From: Caenibius sp. WL
Lineage (GTDB): Bacteria > Pseudomonadota > Alphaproteobacteria > Sphingomonadales > Sphingomonadaceae
Assembly (NCBI RefSeq): GCF_019803445.1
Contig: NZ_CP081844.1
Coordinates: 756,501-820,500 of the forward strand
Reading direction: 5' to 3'
Length of the DNA: 64,000 bases
A program made the position numbers and the translations under genes. Of this stretch, positions 28,979 through 37,980 are shown in pieces. Within the stretch, counting starts at the first letter, position 1, and each line of letters starts with the position of its first letter. The notes below the pieces were generated by a model that did not search any database, was not told the origin of the DNA, and worked only from the letters and a program-made list of their open reading frames with translations.

Positions 28979-29228
28979 GGCGTCAGTCTAGGCTGTAAAT
29001 GCCAAAGCGACAAATGTACGAACCCCGGCGAAGGGCAGCTATCTCAACCTTCGCCTTTGAAACCGCCCAGACCACTTCAGCTATGACTTCGCACCCGACT
29101 GAACAGAAAATTTTAAGGCGTTGAGCTGAAAACCGTCATGATCGACGCGATCTACAAGGACGAGCCTCATAGCAACTGATCATTCAGATCTGGGGCTACG
29201 AATAGCAACAGATAAAGGGTGGCAGGGC

Positions 29229-29876
29229 TCACCAGTTTGCCCTTGCTGCCATAGCAAGTTCAATTGTCCGATCGGCGTGGGCGAGCAATTCTTCACGGGT
29301 AAGCTTGCCGTTCGGCACTTCGTATAACTGGTAGCCGCCGATGGATACCACGATCATCCGGGCGACACCGTCGGCATCCTTGACGGGGATGCCGTCGCGC
29401 TCGGCAGCATCGAGAATATCCTGCCGCATGATACTAACCATGTAGCGATATCCCGCATCAGCTACAGCGTCAGCCAATTGTGGAAACCGGTGCTGCATTC
29501 CAAGCAAAACGCGCTGGAAGGCGATGACTTCCGGTTGGCTCAGGGATTTCACCATCAGATGCGCATGGTGACGCAGACGCTGTGCGATATCGGCAGTCAG
29601 GAGATGGTCGAACCGGGATGCTTCCTGCGCCCATTGACCGATCATATCGAGCACGACTGCGGTAAACAGGTCTTCTTTCGACGGATGGCGCGCATAGAGG
29701 GTGACTTTGGAGATACCCGCCCCATTGGCGACCTGCTCCATCGATACGGCATCGAAACCCTCGGTAAAAAACATCCCCCGTGCCTGTTCTATGATTATAC
29801 GGTCGATAGCCTTGGCTCGGGCGAGGCTTGGGCGCCCCCGCTTCGGTAGCAGCGTTGTGGTCGTATCGTCAGCCAT
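29229..29876 (-). CDS. TetR/AcrR-family regulator
   Basis: 215 aa. The N-terminal arm KRGRPSLARAKAIDRI leads to the HTH FDAVSMEQVANGAGISKVTLY (about residues 39-59), followed by RHPSKEDLFTAVV. The C-terminal domain resembles the AefR-like TetR branch. It lies between the flavin monooxygenase and the HxD...H oxygenase-like gene, all on the minus strand. No copy of the regulon operator is seen upstream of it, so it could equally be the regulator of sites A-D or serve a separate promoter. Confidence 0.88.
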   Translation of the reverse strand: MADDTTTTLLPKRGRPSLARAKAIDRIIIEQARGMFFTEGFDAVSMEQVANGAGISKVTLYARHPSKEDLFTAVVLDMIGQWAQEASRFDHLLTADIAQRLRHHAHLMVKSLSQPEVIAFQRVLLGMQHRFPQLADAVADAGYRYMVSIMRQDILDAAERDGIPVKDADGVARMIVVSIGGYQLYEVPNGKLTREELLAHADRTIELAMAARANW

Positions 29877-30013
29877 GGCCTTCTTTTAAGGGCATGCAGG
29901 GGTGATGGATAGCAAAACTGCGGAGGGCGGGTTGTCTCGCCCAGCCCCTGAGCGCCATGCGGGAAACGTGATTTTTATCGCCTGATGACACTATTGCGCC
30001 ACCAGGCAACAAA

Positions 30014-31066
30014 TCAGGCGGCTATTGCCTCTTCCGGTTCGGGTGGGAAGATCGCCGGTTGGCCGGGGTCATAAATTCTCGTGAGCAAGCCAATGAACTT
30101 CTGGTCGGTCAGCGGATCGCTCGGCACCTCGAAAGTTTCCCCGCGCTTGCGCAGGTCAGCGATGATCATATCGAACACCTGCTCGTGGGTGAGATCATCT
30201 GTATGATCCAAAGCCACTTTGAGTTCGGCATAATCGGTATAGATGTCGGCTCCCCAGTGGATCAGAAAGCGAAACTCTTCTTCCGGAATTTGCTGTATCG
30301 CGACCCCGTCAGTCGTGATCTGCCATCCGCCCGCCACAGCGGGATCGGGAGCCATAAGCGAATTGATTGCCAGCCCTTGGGGGTGGCGCATGGCGGCAGG
30401 CCCGTTGGATTCGGCGGTGTGGAACATCATTTCGTTTTCGACCACCACCGCGCGGCCCCACATGGGCGCTTTGATTTGATGCGGTTCGGCCTGCGGCCCA
30501 TCGGGCCAGCACGTGAAGCCGCCGCCGACTTTGCCCTTGTAGTACCAGGTGATGACCTGCGCCTTCTTGGCGCGCCAGTGTTCGAACAGGCCGGTCTTGG
30601 TCATGGTGTTCATCAGCCAGACCGGCGAATTGTGCATCGAGATGCCGCGGTAGCGTGTGGCGTCGAGATGCGGATTGGCTCCACCCTGGCATGGCCCCTG
30701 AATGTTGAAGAGCATGTTCTCGGGAGTGGCATAGTCCGCTTTCCAATAGGCCCGCACCAGATCGAGAAATGTCTTGTTGAAGAAACAATCCTCGATCTCG
30801 GGGTGGAGGACCGTGCTGGCCTTGGCAAAATAGCCGCGAAATACCGGCGAAAGGAACATGTCCCAAGTGGGGGTGAAGCCCTCGGGCACTGCCCCCGAGG
30901 TGGTGGCGACCACCTCATCAGGAGATTTGAAGTGCTGGGCGAGGATCAACGACCACGGGCCATTTTGACGCACGACGTCCAACATACGTTGATGCTGATC
31001 TTCGGTGAAAGCACCTTCGATAATGCGAGGTGGTGACACGGGCCGGAAAAAGGATGCGCTGTTCAC
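30014..31066 (-). CDS. Unassigned HxD...H protein, probable Fe(II) oxygenase fold
   Basis: 350 aa from a GTG at 31066 (Shine-Dalgarno GGAGAG); the open frame upstream to 31171 reaches the operator edge and is ignored. I do not recognise a named family. It shows GGANPHLDATRYRG with H133 and D135, and MMFHTAESNG with H216. This HxD…H spacing of about 80 residues is that of double-stranded beta-helix 2-oxoglutarate oxygenases, and RHPQGLAINSL could supply the co-substrate arginine. No membrane segment or signal peptide. It has its own promoter with operator D. Likely substrate: the regulon compound or a product. Confidence 0.7.
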   Translation of the reverse strand: MNSASFFRPVSPPRIIEGAFTEDQHQRMLDVVRQNGPWSLILAQHFKSPDEVVATTSGAVPEGFTPTWDMFLSPVFRGYFAKASTVLHPEIEDCFFNKTFLDLVRAYWKADYATPENMLFNIQGPCQGGANPHLDATRYRGISMHNSPVWLMNTMTKTGLFEHWRAKKAQVITWYYKGKVGGGFTCWPDGPQAEPHQIKAPMWGRAVVVENEMMFHTAESNGPAAMRHPQGLAINSLMAPDPAVAGGWQITTDGVAIQQIPEEEFRFLIHWGADIYTDYAELKVALDHTDDLTHEQVFDMIIADLRKRGETFEVPSDPLTDQKFIGLLTRIYDPGQPAIFPPEPEEAIAA

Positions 31067-31173
31067 AATGTCTCTCCTTCGGGCTTGAAGCCGTATGTGC
31101 GGGCAAGGACCGAGCCGGGTTTCATAGAATCTGTCTTCCGCAGGTGGGCTCGGCCTGCCGCAACACTTCATTA

Positions 31174-31219
31174 AATGATACGTATATGTTCTATTAAGGC
31201 AAATCTGTCATCTGTGCAA
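31174..31219 (-). promoter_or_regulatory. Promoter with regulon operator, site D
   Basis: On the minus strand TTGCAC (31219-31214), 17 bp, TAATAG (31196-31191). The -10 again opens an operator-like element (TAATAGAACATATACGTATC, then ATT), ending at 31174. Its left arm matches site A at 11 of 14 positions and site B at 10 of 14. It is 2 bp longer in the centre than site B and less symmetrical, so it is the weakest of the four. It lies about 110 nt upstream of the GTG at 31066. Confidence 0.5.
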
Positions 31220-31237
31220 GGCGGCAAAAGGTCCGTA

Positions 31238-31651
31238 TCAGGAGGCAATGAGCTCCACATTCTCGCTCAACCGGCCTTCCGGATCGGTGGTGAATAGCAC
31301 CCGCACGCCGTGCTCAGGCATGCTCTTGATAGCATCCACGTGCTTGCCTCCGTGGTCGATGACGCGCTGGGCCAAGGCATCCAGATCATCCGTGATAAAG
31401 CCCAGGATCACTTCCTGTTCTACCGGAGGGGTGCGGTTGAGGAACTTGAACATGACAAGCGTTTCTCCCGCCATGGTATCCCCATGCCCGAGAATGACCT
31501 CACGAATGGCGCCGCCTGCTCCGCTATCGTCGGTTTGTACGCGTTGGATCTTATTGAGGCCGTACACATTGCAATAGTAATCGGCCATCGCCTCCTCATC
31601 ATTGACGATCAGTTTGGTAAAGCCGAACTTGGTTTTTGAGATAGCTGTCAT
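31238..31651 (-). CDS. VOC-superfamily (glyoxalase/dioxygenase-like) protein
   Basis: 137 aa from the ATG at 31651 (GAAGGGA upstream). Paired beta-alpha-beta-beta-beta modules: FTKLIVNDEEAMADYYCNVYG at the start, and ILGFITDDLDALAQRVIDHGG followed by DPEGRLSENVELI at the end. The first metal ligand position near residue 11 is not a His (FGFTKLIV), so metal binding is uncertain, while the terminal Glu (VELI) is kept. It lies 53 nt downstream of the second TBDR and is probably cotranscribed with it. Confidence 0.83.
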   Translation of the reverse strand: MTAISKTKFGFTKLIVNDEEAMADYYCNVYGLNKIQRVQTDDSGAGGAIREVILGHGDTMAGETLVMFKFLNRTPPVEQEVILGFITDDLDALAQRVIDHGGKHVDAIKSMPEHGVRVLFTTDPEGRLSENVELIAS

Positions 31652-31704
31652 ATCGTGTCCCTTCGATTTCGGAATATTGGCTAAAGCAAACGAACGCTCA
31701 CGCG

Positions 31705-34335
31705 TTAGTTGGCGCTTGCGCCGAAACGATAACGGAGTGACGCCCCATACATACGCGGCTCTCCGTAGAGCGATTGGGTGAAACCGGATGCGCCGCGCAA
31801 TCCGATATAGGCATTGGTGCGATAGACCTTGTCTGTCACGTTGGTCCCGAACACGCGCAGATCGAAGTTGGAACCCATGATGCTTTGCCATTCCAGCGAC
31901 AGATCGAGTTTTCCGTAGGCATCCATCCAGGCATGGATATCATCCCGTGGCGTCGTTGTTGCGCTGTTGTAGATCTTGTCTACCCAGCTGTAGTTCGCAC
32001 CAAGGACCAGCGTCCCCACAGTTTCACCCAGCGGAAGTTCGTAGCGCGCATTGAGATTGACGAGGTTCTTGGGCGTAAGCTGGAAGGGGATGCAGGAAAA
32101 ATCCAGCGGGGTGGCAACACCATAGATCAACTGGGCTTCGCCATTACAGGTATCGATCCGGGTTTCGAGACCGCTGCCGGTAATGTTCTGGATGAACTTC
32201 TTGTACTTGGCGTCGATATAGGAATAGCTTCCCGATAGACGCAGGCCTTCAACTGGCTGGAGAATCATTTCCACTTCGAGGCCGCGCATTTGTGCCTTGT
32301 CCGCGTTGAAAGTCACTGCCCCCTGATCGAGGCCAGTCGTATTGCCGAGGAGCGCGCATCGCGGCGATGCTGCCGGAGTGCCGCATCCATTGGGCGTATT
32401 CAGCCCGGCAGCTCTCTGGATGTCTTTATAATCGACATGGAACACGTTCGCATTCAGCCTGACAGGCATCGCACCGACATCGAAATCGGATTTGAAGCCC
32501 AATTCATAGCTGGTGACATATTCGGGATCGGCGGTAATCTGGCGAATATCCGCGCCTGAGTAGTTGAACGCGCCTGCCTTGTAGCCGCGCGCGATTTTGC
32601 CATAGACCAGCAGCCCGCTGCTCGCTTGATAATCGAGCCCGACAGTCCATGTGGTAGCGCGCGATTTCAGCTTTTCATGCAGTACCACGGGATCGAGAAC
32701 GAAATTGGAAGCATAACGCGAACCATCCAGTTCATCCCATGTTCGGCGGATGCCGCCAGTGAGTCGGAGGCCATCGAGAGCCGGAGTGAACGCACCGAAA
32801 TCGAGTGTTGCTTGCGCAAAAAGCGCCTTGGCCTTGGTGGTGATCGCGTAGAATGTTCCGGGATTGGGGCTACCCGCGTTGAACGACCCCGTGGCCTGCA
32901 AGCCTTGGGGCTTTTGTTTGCTGTAAAAGCCGCCGACGACATACTGCAGTTTTCTGTCCAGCGCTGAGCCTTGAAGTTGCAGTTCCTGCGTAAACAGGCT
33001 CGTATCGGCAATTTTGACCGGATCGCCGGGGCGGCCCACAAGCCATTCTGGCGCCTCTGCACTGGCAGCGCCCGTTGTGAATGGCTCTGTCATGGCCAGA
33101 ATAGGCAGGATCGATCCATCCAGATCCCAGTTGAAATTCTGTTTGAGCCGTTGGTAGCCGGTAATGCTCTTGATCAGCATCGTATCGGACAAATCCACGC
33201 TCAACGTGTTGATAATGCCCCATGACTTGGTTTGTTCAAACGTATCACCGTTGACAGCGGTCTTACGCGGTCCCAGCGCCTTCTGCCGGTTCAAGATCTG
33301 CAGTGCCAACTGGTTGGCGGTATAGATACCTGCCGCATCAAATCCGATCGGACTCGTTGGATTGTTGACATTATAGACGTTCATCGCAGCGATCGTCGCC
33401 ACACTTACATCGTAGGGATTGCCAGTGGCATTCATCCGGAAATCGTTGACGACAAACCCCGATCCGTTGTCGTGGGACTTGGCATAATAGGCGACGAGAT
33501 AGTTTTCGATGGTTTCAGTCGGCCGGGCCAATATGCCGATCCGCGCATGCCAGTAATGCCGGTCGTCATAGTCCTTGCCGGCAAAGCCATCGCTTACCGC
33601 GCATCCCCCTGCGGAACCGATTGCAGGCGGCGCACAAAGCTTGGATAGCCCGAATGCCTGGGGGCCGACATCCTTGGTATACCCGTCACGGTCGACTTTC
33701 TTGAACGCCGCACGAACCATCAATTTGTCATCGATGAGAGGCAGGTTAATCGCCCCCTCAAATTCACGATCCTTGTAGTTTCCGATCTGCCCCTGCACGT
33801 AGCCGTCAAATTCGCTTGTCGGCTTCTTGGGTCCGAGAAGAACCGCACCACCTGTGGTGTTGCGTCCGAACAATGTGCCCTGCGGACCGCGCAGCACCTG
33901 CATCGATTCCAGATCGAAAAACATTCCGGGGGCGCCTTGGATGGCGGTGATGCCACCCTGTATCAAAGGCACATCGTTGAAATAGTTCACCACGCCGACA
34001 GGCGAGAGGTAAGTCTGCCCTTGTCCCCGAATAACAACGACTTCAACGTTTCTCTGATTACCGCCCGAGGTCACGAATACCGAAGGGACCTTGCCGTTCA
34101 GGTCCGCTGCGTTTGAAATGCCAAGCTCGCGGATTTGTTCACCCGATACGGCCGTCACCGCCACTGGCACAGTTTGGGCGTTTTCTTCACGGCGATTGGC
34201 TGTAACGACAATGTCAGCGATGCCAGAGCTGGCTTGTGCACCGCTGTTCTCCTGCGCAGAAGCATATTGTCCCCACATCCCGCCGACTGCCCACATCAGT
34301 GCGCTCGATCCACGCAGAAATACTGCCTTTCTCAC
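31705..34335 (-). CDS. TonB-dependent outer-membrane receptor, paralogue of 12308-14758
   Basis: 876 aa from a GTG at 34335, chosen because GGAGG lies 9 nt upstream and it begins a good signal peptide (MRKAVFLRGSSALMWAVGG … YASAQ). The mature N-terminus ADIVVTANRREENAQTVPVA starts the plug, and VLRGPQGTLFGRNTTGGAV follows. The C-terminus is near ASLRYRF. Plug features shared with the first receptor include VIRGQG, VPLIQGG, QGAPGMFFDLE and YGEPRMYGAS. The pair probably takes up the same or related ligands. The VOC gene follows. Confidence 0.93.
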   Translation of the reverse strand: MRKAVFLRGSSALMWAVGGMWGQYASAQENSGAQASSGIADIVVTANRREENAQTVPVAVTAVSGEQIRELGISNAADLNGKVPSVFVTSGGNQRNVEVVVIRGQGQTYLSPVGVVNYFNDVPLIQGGITAIQGAPGMFFDLESMQVLRGPQGTLFGRNTTGGAVLLGPKKPTSEFDGYVQGQIGNYKDREFEGAINLPLIDDKLMVRAAFKKVDRDGYTKDVGPQAFGLSKLCAPPAIGSAGGCAVSDGFAGKDYDDRHYWHARIGILARPTETIENYLVAYYAKSHDNGSGFVVNDFRMNATGNPYDVSVATIAAMNVYNVNNPTSPIGFDAAGIYTANQLALQILNRQKALGPRKTAVNGDTFEQTKSWGIINTLSVDLSDTMLIKSITGYQRLKQNFNWDLDGSILPILAMTEPFTTGAASAEAPEWLVGRPGDPVKIADTSLFTQELQLQGSALDRKLQYVVGGFYSKQKPQGLQATGSFNAGSPNPGTFYAITTKAKALFAQATLDFGAFTPALDGLRLTGGIRRTWDELDGSRYASNFVLDPVVLHEKLKSRATTWTVGLDYQASSGLLVYGKIARGYKAGAFNYSGADIRQITADPEYVTSYELGFKSDFDVGAMPVRLNANVFHVDYKDIQRAAGLNTPNGCGTPAASPRCALLGNTTGLDQGAVTFNADKAQMRGLEVEMILQPVEGLRLSGSYSYIDAKYKKFIQNITGSGLETRIDTCNGEAQLIYGVATPLDFSCIPFQLTPKNLVNLNARYELPLGETVGTLVLGANYSWVDKIYNSATTTPRDDIHAWMDAYGKLDLSLEWQSIMGSNFDLRVFGTNVTDKVYRTNAYIGLRGASGFTQSLYGEPRMYGASLRYRFGASAN

Positions 34336-34456
34336 AATCCCATTCCTCCCGATGCTTTTTTCTCGTGATCTGCCATCTACGTGGGTGGCCGCACCGCCAA
34401 GCAGACGCCAACAGGCGCTGCCTGGCAGCACAAACTCCACGCGCTATCGACGATCA

Positions 34457-34496
34457 CCGTAAATGCTACGGTACTGTTTCTTTTATTGGAGTCAAT
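34457..34496 (-). promoter_or_regulatory. Candidate promoter/operator of the second TBDR
   Basis: On the minus strand TTGACT (34496-34491) is followed after 17 bp by a perfect 6+5+6 palindrome, ACCGTA-gcatt-TACGGT (34473-34457), sitting where a -10 should be. This sequence differs from operators A-D. It is about 120 nt upstream of the GTG. The remainder of 34336-34829 holds no gene. Confidence 0.35.
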
Positions 34497-34829
34497 GGGG
34501 TTTCAGTTTGTGCCCAAAGCTTGGGTCTGAAAGGCTTGTGCGCACGTAAGTATGTGAAATTTATAATCTTAATTGGAGTCTTTGGCGTGTCGATCAGGCA
34601 GATATCATGGCTTGCACATTATTTTTAGTGTTTACTCACTCACAATAGGTCCGTGACGGATTCGCGTCTCAGGGCCAGAGAGAGAAGGGGCAAGAGCCTA
34701 CGAGCAGCATCGGTGCTTGAGAAGCTCGGCGGTGGCAGCCGCAACATGGTCGCCGTTTGCATATCGAGCGGCAACTCGTGAACGCTGCCGCCCGTTCGGA
34801 GCCGTCTTCATGCAATTGAGCGATACAAC

Positions 34830-35525
34830 TCAATACTCGTCGTGAAGCTTGATCCAGCTCATGGTGCCATCGGTTTCGTTCCGGCCCTTGGGTGTCAGAT
34901 CGAGCCAGTTGAACGCGCCCATGAGTAGCTCAGTGCCGCGATGATAGGTCGAGTAGCTGTGGAAGATGTCGCCGCGCTCGTCTTTCACAAAAACGCTGAG
35001 GCCGAACATGTCGGAGGCGCGCTGGATCGTTGTCAGACCGAAGTTGTAGAGCGCACGTCCGGTCTCACGGTCCTCTTTTGTAAACGATACGCCGAAATCG
35101 TAGTTGAAGGCACTCTCGTCCGCACTCACCCAGGGAAAGGTCCAGCCCATCCGCGCCTTGACGGCCTGAATCTGTGCGATCGGTGCACGGGAAATGGCGG
35201 CAAAGCTGAGATCGGCATGTTCGAAATGCTGTCGGGCCGCATCGGCGTGATCCATTGTGTAGGAGCATCCTTCGCACAGGTGGTCCGAGCCCGGTGTCAA
35301 CATGAAGTGATAGATCGCGAGCTGACTGCGACCCGCGAAAAGATCGCCTAAGGTGAGCGCGCCGTCCGGCCCCTGGAATACATAGGGCTTGTCGATCCGG
35401 ACCCACGGCAATTGCCGCCGCTCGGCGCGCAATTCGTCAAGTGCATGGGTCATGGCGCGTTCCTTGTCGAACAGCGCTTTACGCGCGATCAGCCATTCGT
35501 CGCGGGATACTATCTGATGTTGCAT
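34830..35525 (-). CDS. DUF899 family thioredoxin-like protein
   Basis: 231 aa from the ATG at 35525 (the ATG 6 nt upstream is too close to the GAGGAG site). The family pattern is clear: LRAERRQLPWVRIDKPYVFQ, LFAGRSQLAIYHFML, and a CEGC redox-like pair (C84, C87) at the position of a thioredoxin CxxC. HRGTELLMGAFNWLDLTPKGR ends the protein. The biochemical function of DUF899 proteins is not established. It is grouped with a small membrane protein and divergent from an HTH regulator. Confidence 0.88.
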   Translation of the reverse strand: MQHQIVSRDEWLIARKALFDKERAMTHALDELRAERRQLPWVRIDKPYVFQGPDGALTLGDLFAGRSQLAIYHFMLTPGSDHLCEGCSYTMDHADAARQHFEHADLSFAAISRAPIAQIQAVKARMGWTFPWVSADESAFNYDFGVSFTKEDRETGRALYNFGLTTIQRASDMFGLSVFVKDERGDIFHSYSTYHRGTELLMGAFNWLDLTPKGRNETDGTMSWIKLHDEY

Positions 35526-35548
35526 GATCATTCTCCTCTGCTGGATGG

Positions 35549-35773
35549 TCAACCGCGGCCGGTAAGCTTCAGCCACGGCGGCAAGTGAAAAAGGCTCATA
35601 AGAACGTACATCACGATCATACCGTCGATCGGAAGCAGGCGAGCGCTCGCCGCGCAGAGTGCCGGTGGCGGCGCGTCAATTGTGGCGATCAGCGCCATCA
35701 GCGCGAATGTCGGCGACGCTGCCAGACCGAGCCAGTGGGCCTTGTCATGCGCCTTGTTTGCAATGCCCGTCAT
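35549..35773 (-). CDS. Small two-span membrane protein, unknown function
   Basis: 74 aa. Two hydrophobic stretches (WLGLAASPTFALMALIATI and MIVMYVLMSLFHLPPWLKL) flank a short Ala/Pro-rich loop. The second in-frame ATG (35773) has the better spacing from GGCGGAG. I do not recognise a family name, but similar short proteins commonly accompany DUF899 genes as far as I recall. It lies 23 nt upstream of the DUF899 gene, likely one operon. Confidence 0.6.
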   Translation of the reverse strand: MTGIANKAHDKAHWLGLAASPTFALMALIATIDAPPPALCAASARLLPIDGMIVMYVLMSLFHLPPWLKLTGRG

Positions 35774-35859
35774 CGTCATGCTCCGCCTGTTCTTGAGTCG
35801 ATCCGAAGCCTAAGGGACAGTGCCGGACGGGTGAGAGTTACAAGTGTGGCGGGATTTCG

Positions 35860-37080
35860 ATGGACTCACTGATCACTGCAGCCGCCCGGTCGCTCATGGA
35901 AGGCGATCCACTCACTGCTCTGAAGCACGTCGCGCTGCGTGAGGATCCGCCGGCAGTCGCACTGCGCGGCACGGCGATGGCGCAACTGGGCGATCTGAAC
36001 ACTGCTAGACAACTCCTGCGCCGCGCCGCGCGCGGTTTCGGCCCGCGTGAAGCGACGGCCCGGGCGCGTTGCCGTGTCGCCGAGGCCGAGATTGCGCTGG
36101 TCCTGCGCGACATCAGCGAGCCAATGCACGATCTTGAGGATGCGCGGGCGACGCTGGGCCAACATGGCGACCGTGCCAATGAGGCGCATGCCGGCTATCT
36201 GCAGGCGCGGCGGCTTCTTCTAATCGGGCAGCTCGACCAAGCGCAGGCGATCCTCGAAGCGCTGGAGCCTGCCGCGCTCCCGCCTGCTTCGCGGGCCGGC
36301 GCATGGCTGGTTGCCGCCGGCATCGCAATCCGGCGGATCGAGGCGGAGCCCGCCCGAGCCGCGCTTGGCAAGGCGGCGCTGGCAGCCGAGCAGACTGGCA
36401 TCGCAATGCTCGTGGCAGAGGTAGAGCGTGCGGTGCGGGCATTCGAGGCGCCAGCCGCGCGGTTGCTGACACGAAGCGAGGAGCGGCTGCTCGGGTTGGA
36501 CGAGGTTGAGGCCCTGATCGCTTCGGACACGCTTGTTGTCGATGCGCTACGGGGCCTCGTCCGCGCAAACGGGGAAGTCGTTCCTCTGTCTCGCCGTCCG
36601 GTATTGTTCGCACTGGTACGCGCGCTTGCTGAGGCATGGCCCGGCGATGTTTCGCGCGAGCTTCTCCTCGCGCGTGCTTTCCGCGCACGCCAGGTGGATG
36701 AAACTCATCGCGCGCGTCTGCGCGTCGAAATCGGCCGGCTGCGATTCGAATTGGGCCCGCTCGCGAACGTGCTCGCAACGGAAAGCGGCTTCGTGCTTCA
36801 ACCCAGCGGTGCGCGCCCTGTGGCCGTGCTGGCACCGCCGCAGGAGGACGAGCACGCCAATGTCCTCGCGCTGCTCGCCGATGGGGAGGCCTGGTCCAGT
36901 TCGGCGCTGGCGCTGGCGCTGGATGTCAGTTCGCGTACCATCCAGCGCGCGCTGAAAGAGCTTGCTTCGGCAGGCAAGGCCGATTCCTTCGGTCGGGGCC
37001 GCGCCTGCCGCTGGACGGTGCGTCAGGTGCCCGGTTTCCCGACAAGCTTGTTACTCCCGGCCCCGTTGCCGGCTGGTTAG
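35860..37080 (+). CDS. HTH transcriptional regulator with TPR-like N-terminal half
   Basis: 406 aa. Residues 1-200 are Ala/Leu/Arg-rich helical hairpins (ALRGTAMAQLGDLNTARQLL, ARRLLLIGQLDQAQAILEAL) resembling TPR repeats. Residues about 205-310 look like a SARP/OmpR-type winged-helix region (RPVLFALVRALAEAWPGDVS … RVEIGRLRFELGPL). Residues 325-390 have a second helix-turn-helix (SSSALALALDVSSRTIQRAL). Divergent from the small-membrane/DUF899 pair with 86 bp between; it likely regulates them. Confidence 0.75.
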   Translation: MDSLITAAARSLMEGDPLTALKHVALREDPPAVALRGTAMAQLGDLNTARQLLRRAARGFGPREATARARCRVAEAEIALVLRDISEPMHDLEDARATLGQHGDRANEAHAGYLQARRLLLIGQLDQAQAILEALEPAALPPASRAGAWLVAAGIAIRRIEAEPARAALGKAALAAEQTGIAMLVAEVERAVRAFEAPAARLLTRSEERLLGLDEVEALIASDTLVVDALRGLVRANGEVVPLSRRPVLFALVRALAEAWPGDVSRELLLARAFRARQVDETHRARLRVEIGRLRFELGPLANVLATESGFVLQPSGARPVAVLAPPQEDEHANVLALLADGEAWSSSALALALDVSSRTIQRALKELASAGKADSFGRGRACRWTVRQVPGFPTSLLLPAPLPAG

Positions 37081-37093
37081 CTTCCTCATCCTT

Positions 37094-37114
37094 AAAGGGT
37101 GACGATCCCCCTTT
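37094..37114 (+). terminator. Short hairpin between HTH regulator and propeller gene
   Basis: AAAGGG/CCCTTT 6-bp stem with a 9-nt loop, 13 nt after the regulator stop and 22 nt before the next start. It may be an attenuating hairpin or an operator. Confidence 0.35.
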
Positions 37115-37135
37115 CATGGTAAAGGAGTACGCATT

Positions 37136-37777
37136 GTGAGACATTCCGCAGCCGAAATCCTTCGCGAGTACGGCCCCTTTCCCGGCCTGGAGAGCATCCA
37201 CGGGGTCAGCTACGACGGTGAACGCGTCTGGTTTGCGTCCGGGGACCGGGTGAATGCACTTGATCCCGACAGTGGGACGATCACCGGCGCGATCGAGGTG
37301 CCTGCGCATGCGGGCACCGCCTTCGACGGCATGCATCTTTACCAGATCGCCGAGTCGGTGATCCGCAAGATCGACCGGGAAACCGGCGAAGTGCTCGCCA
37401 TCATCCCAACGCCCGGCAGGGGTGGGGCTTCGGGCCTCGCCTGGGCGGAAGGATCGCTTTGGGTAGGGCAGCACCGCGACCGCAAAATTCATCAGATCGA
37501 TCCAGAGACGGGCGCAGTGCTGCGCACTATCGTGTCCGATCGCTTCGTCACCGGTGTGAGCTGGGTCGACGGTGAGCTTTGGCACGGCACCTGGGAAGAG
37601 GATGCCAGCGACATCCGCCGCATAGATCCGGAGAACGGCGAGGTACTTCAACGCCTCGACATGCCTCCCGGAATCGGTGTTTCGGGCCTGGAGGCGGATG
37701 GTGGCGACCGTTTTTTCTGCGGCGGCGGCGCCAGTGGCAAGGTTCGGGTGGTGCGCCGGCCGGGGAAGATCGGCTGA
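37136..37777 (+). CDS. Cytoplasmic beta-propeller protein (glutamine-cyclotransferase/Vgb-like)
   Basis: 213 aa from a GTG preceded by AAAGGAG. It has about five short repeats of the type G…VW…D..V…DP.TG (DGERVWFASGDRVNALDPDSG, DGMHLYQIAESVIRKIDRETG, EGSLWVGQHRDRKIHQIDPETG, DGELWHGTWEEDASDIRRID). This is half the length of a usual Vgb lyase. No signal peptide. Downstream of the HTH regulator on the same strand. Function unknown; a ligand-binding or cyclotransferase-like role is only a fold guess. Confidence 0.7.
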   Translation: MRHSAAEILREYGPFPGLESIHGVSYDGERVWFASGDRVNALDPDSGTITGAIEVPAHAGTAFDGMHLYQIAESVIRKIDRETGEVLAIIPTPGRGGASGLAWAEGSLWVGQHRDRKIHQIDPETGAVLRTIVSDRFVTGVSWVDGELWHGTWEEDASDIRRIDPENGEVLQRLDMPPGIGVSGLEADGGDRFFCGGGASGKVRVVRRPGKIG

Positions 37778-37980
37778 GGGCCAGATCGATCTTCACGCGC
37801 TTTTCACGATTGCTTTTTTAGCGTTGGGGCAAACGCGATAGCCAGAATGTCGTGGCACGTCGTCATTGACGCGGCGTCTGTAATGCACGATAGCTTCCTC
37901 GCCGGGCATATGCGGACGCCCGATCAGACGGCACCCGTCCAAGTCCGCTCCATTCGCCGCGCTGCGGCCAAGGAGCGTTT

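Noticed and set aside
29126-29158. LKTVMIDAIYK resembling the IS5-family transposase core (KTVMIDATYLK)
   Set aside because: Only about 11 residues match and no terminal repeats or further transposase sequence were seen in 28979-29228; suggestive of a relic but too short to call.
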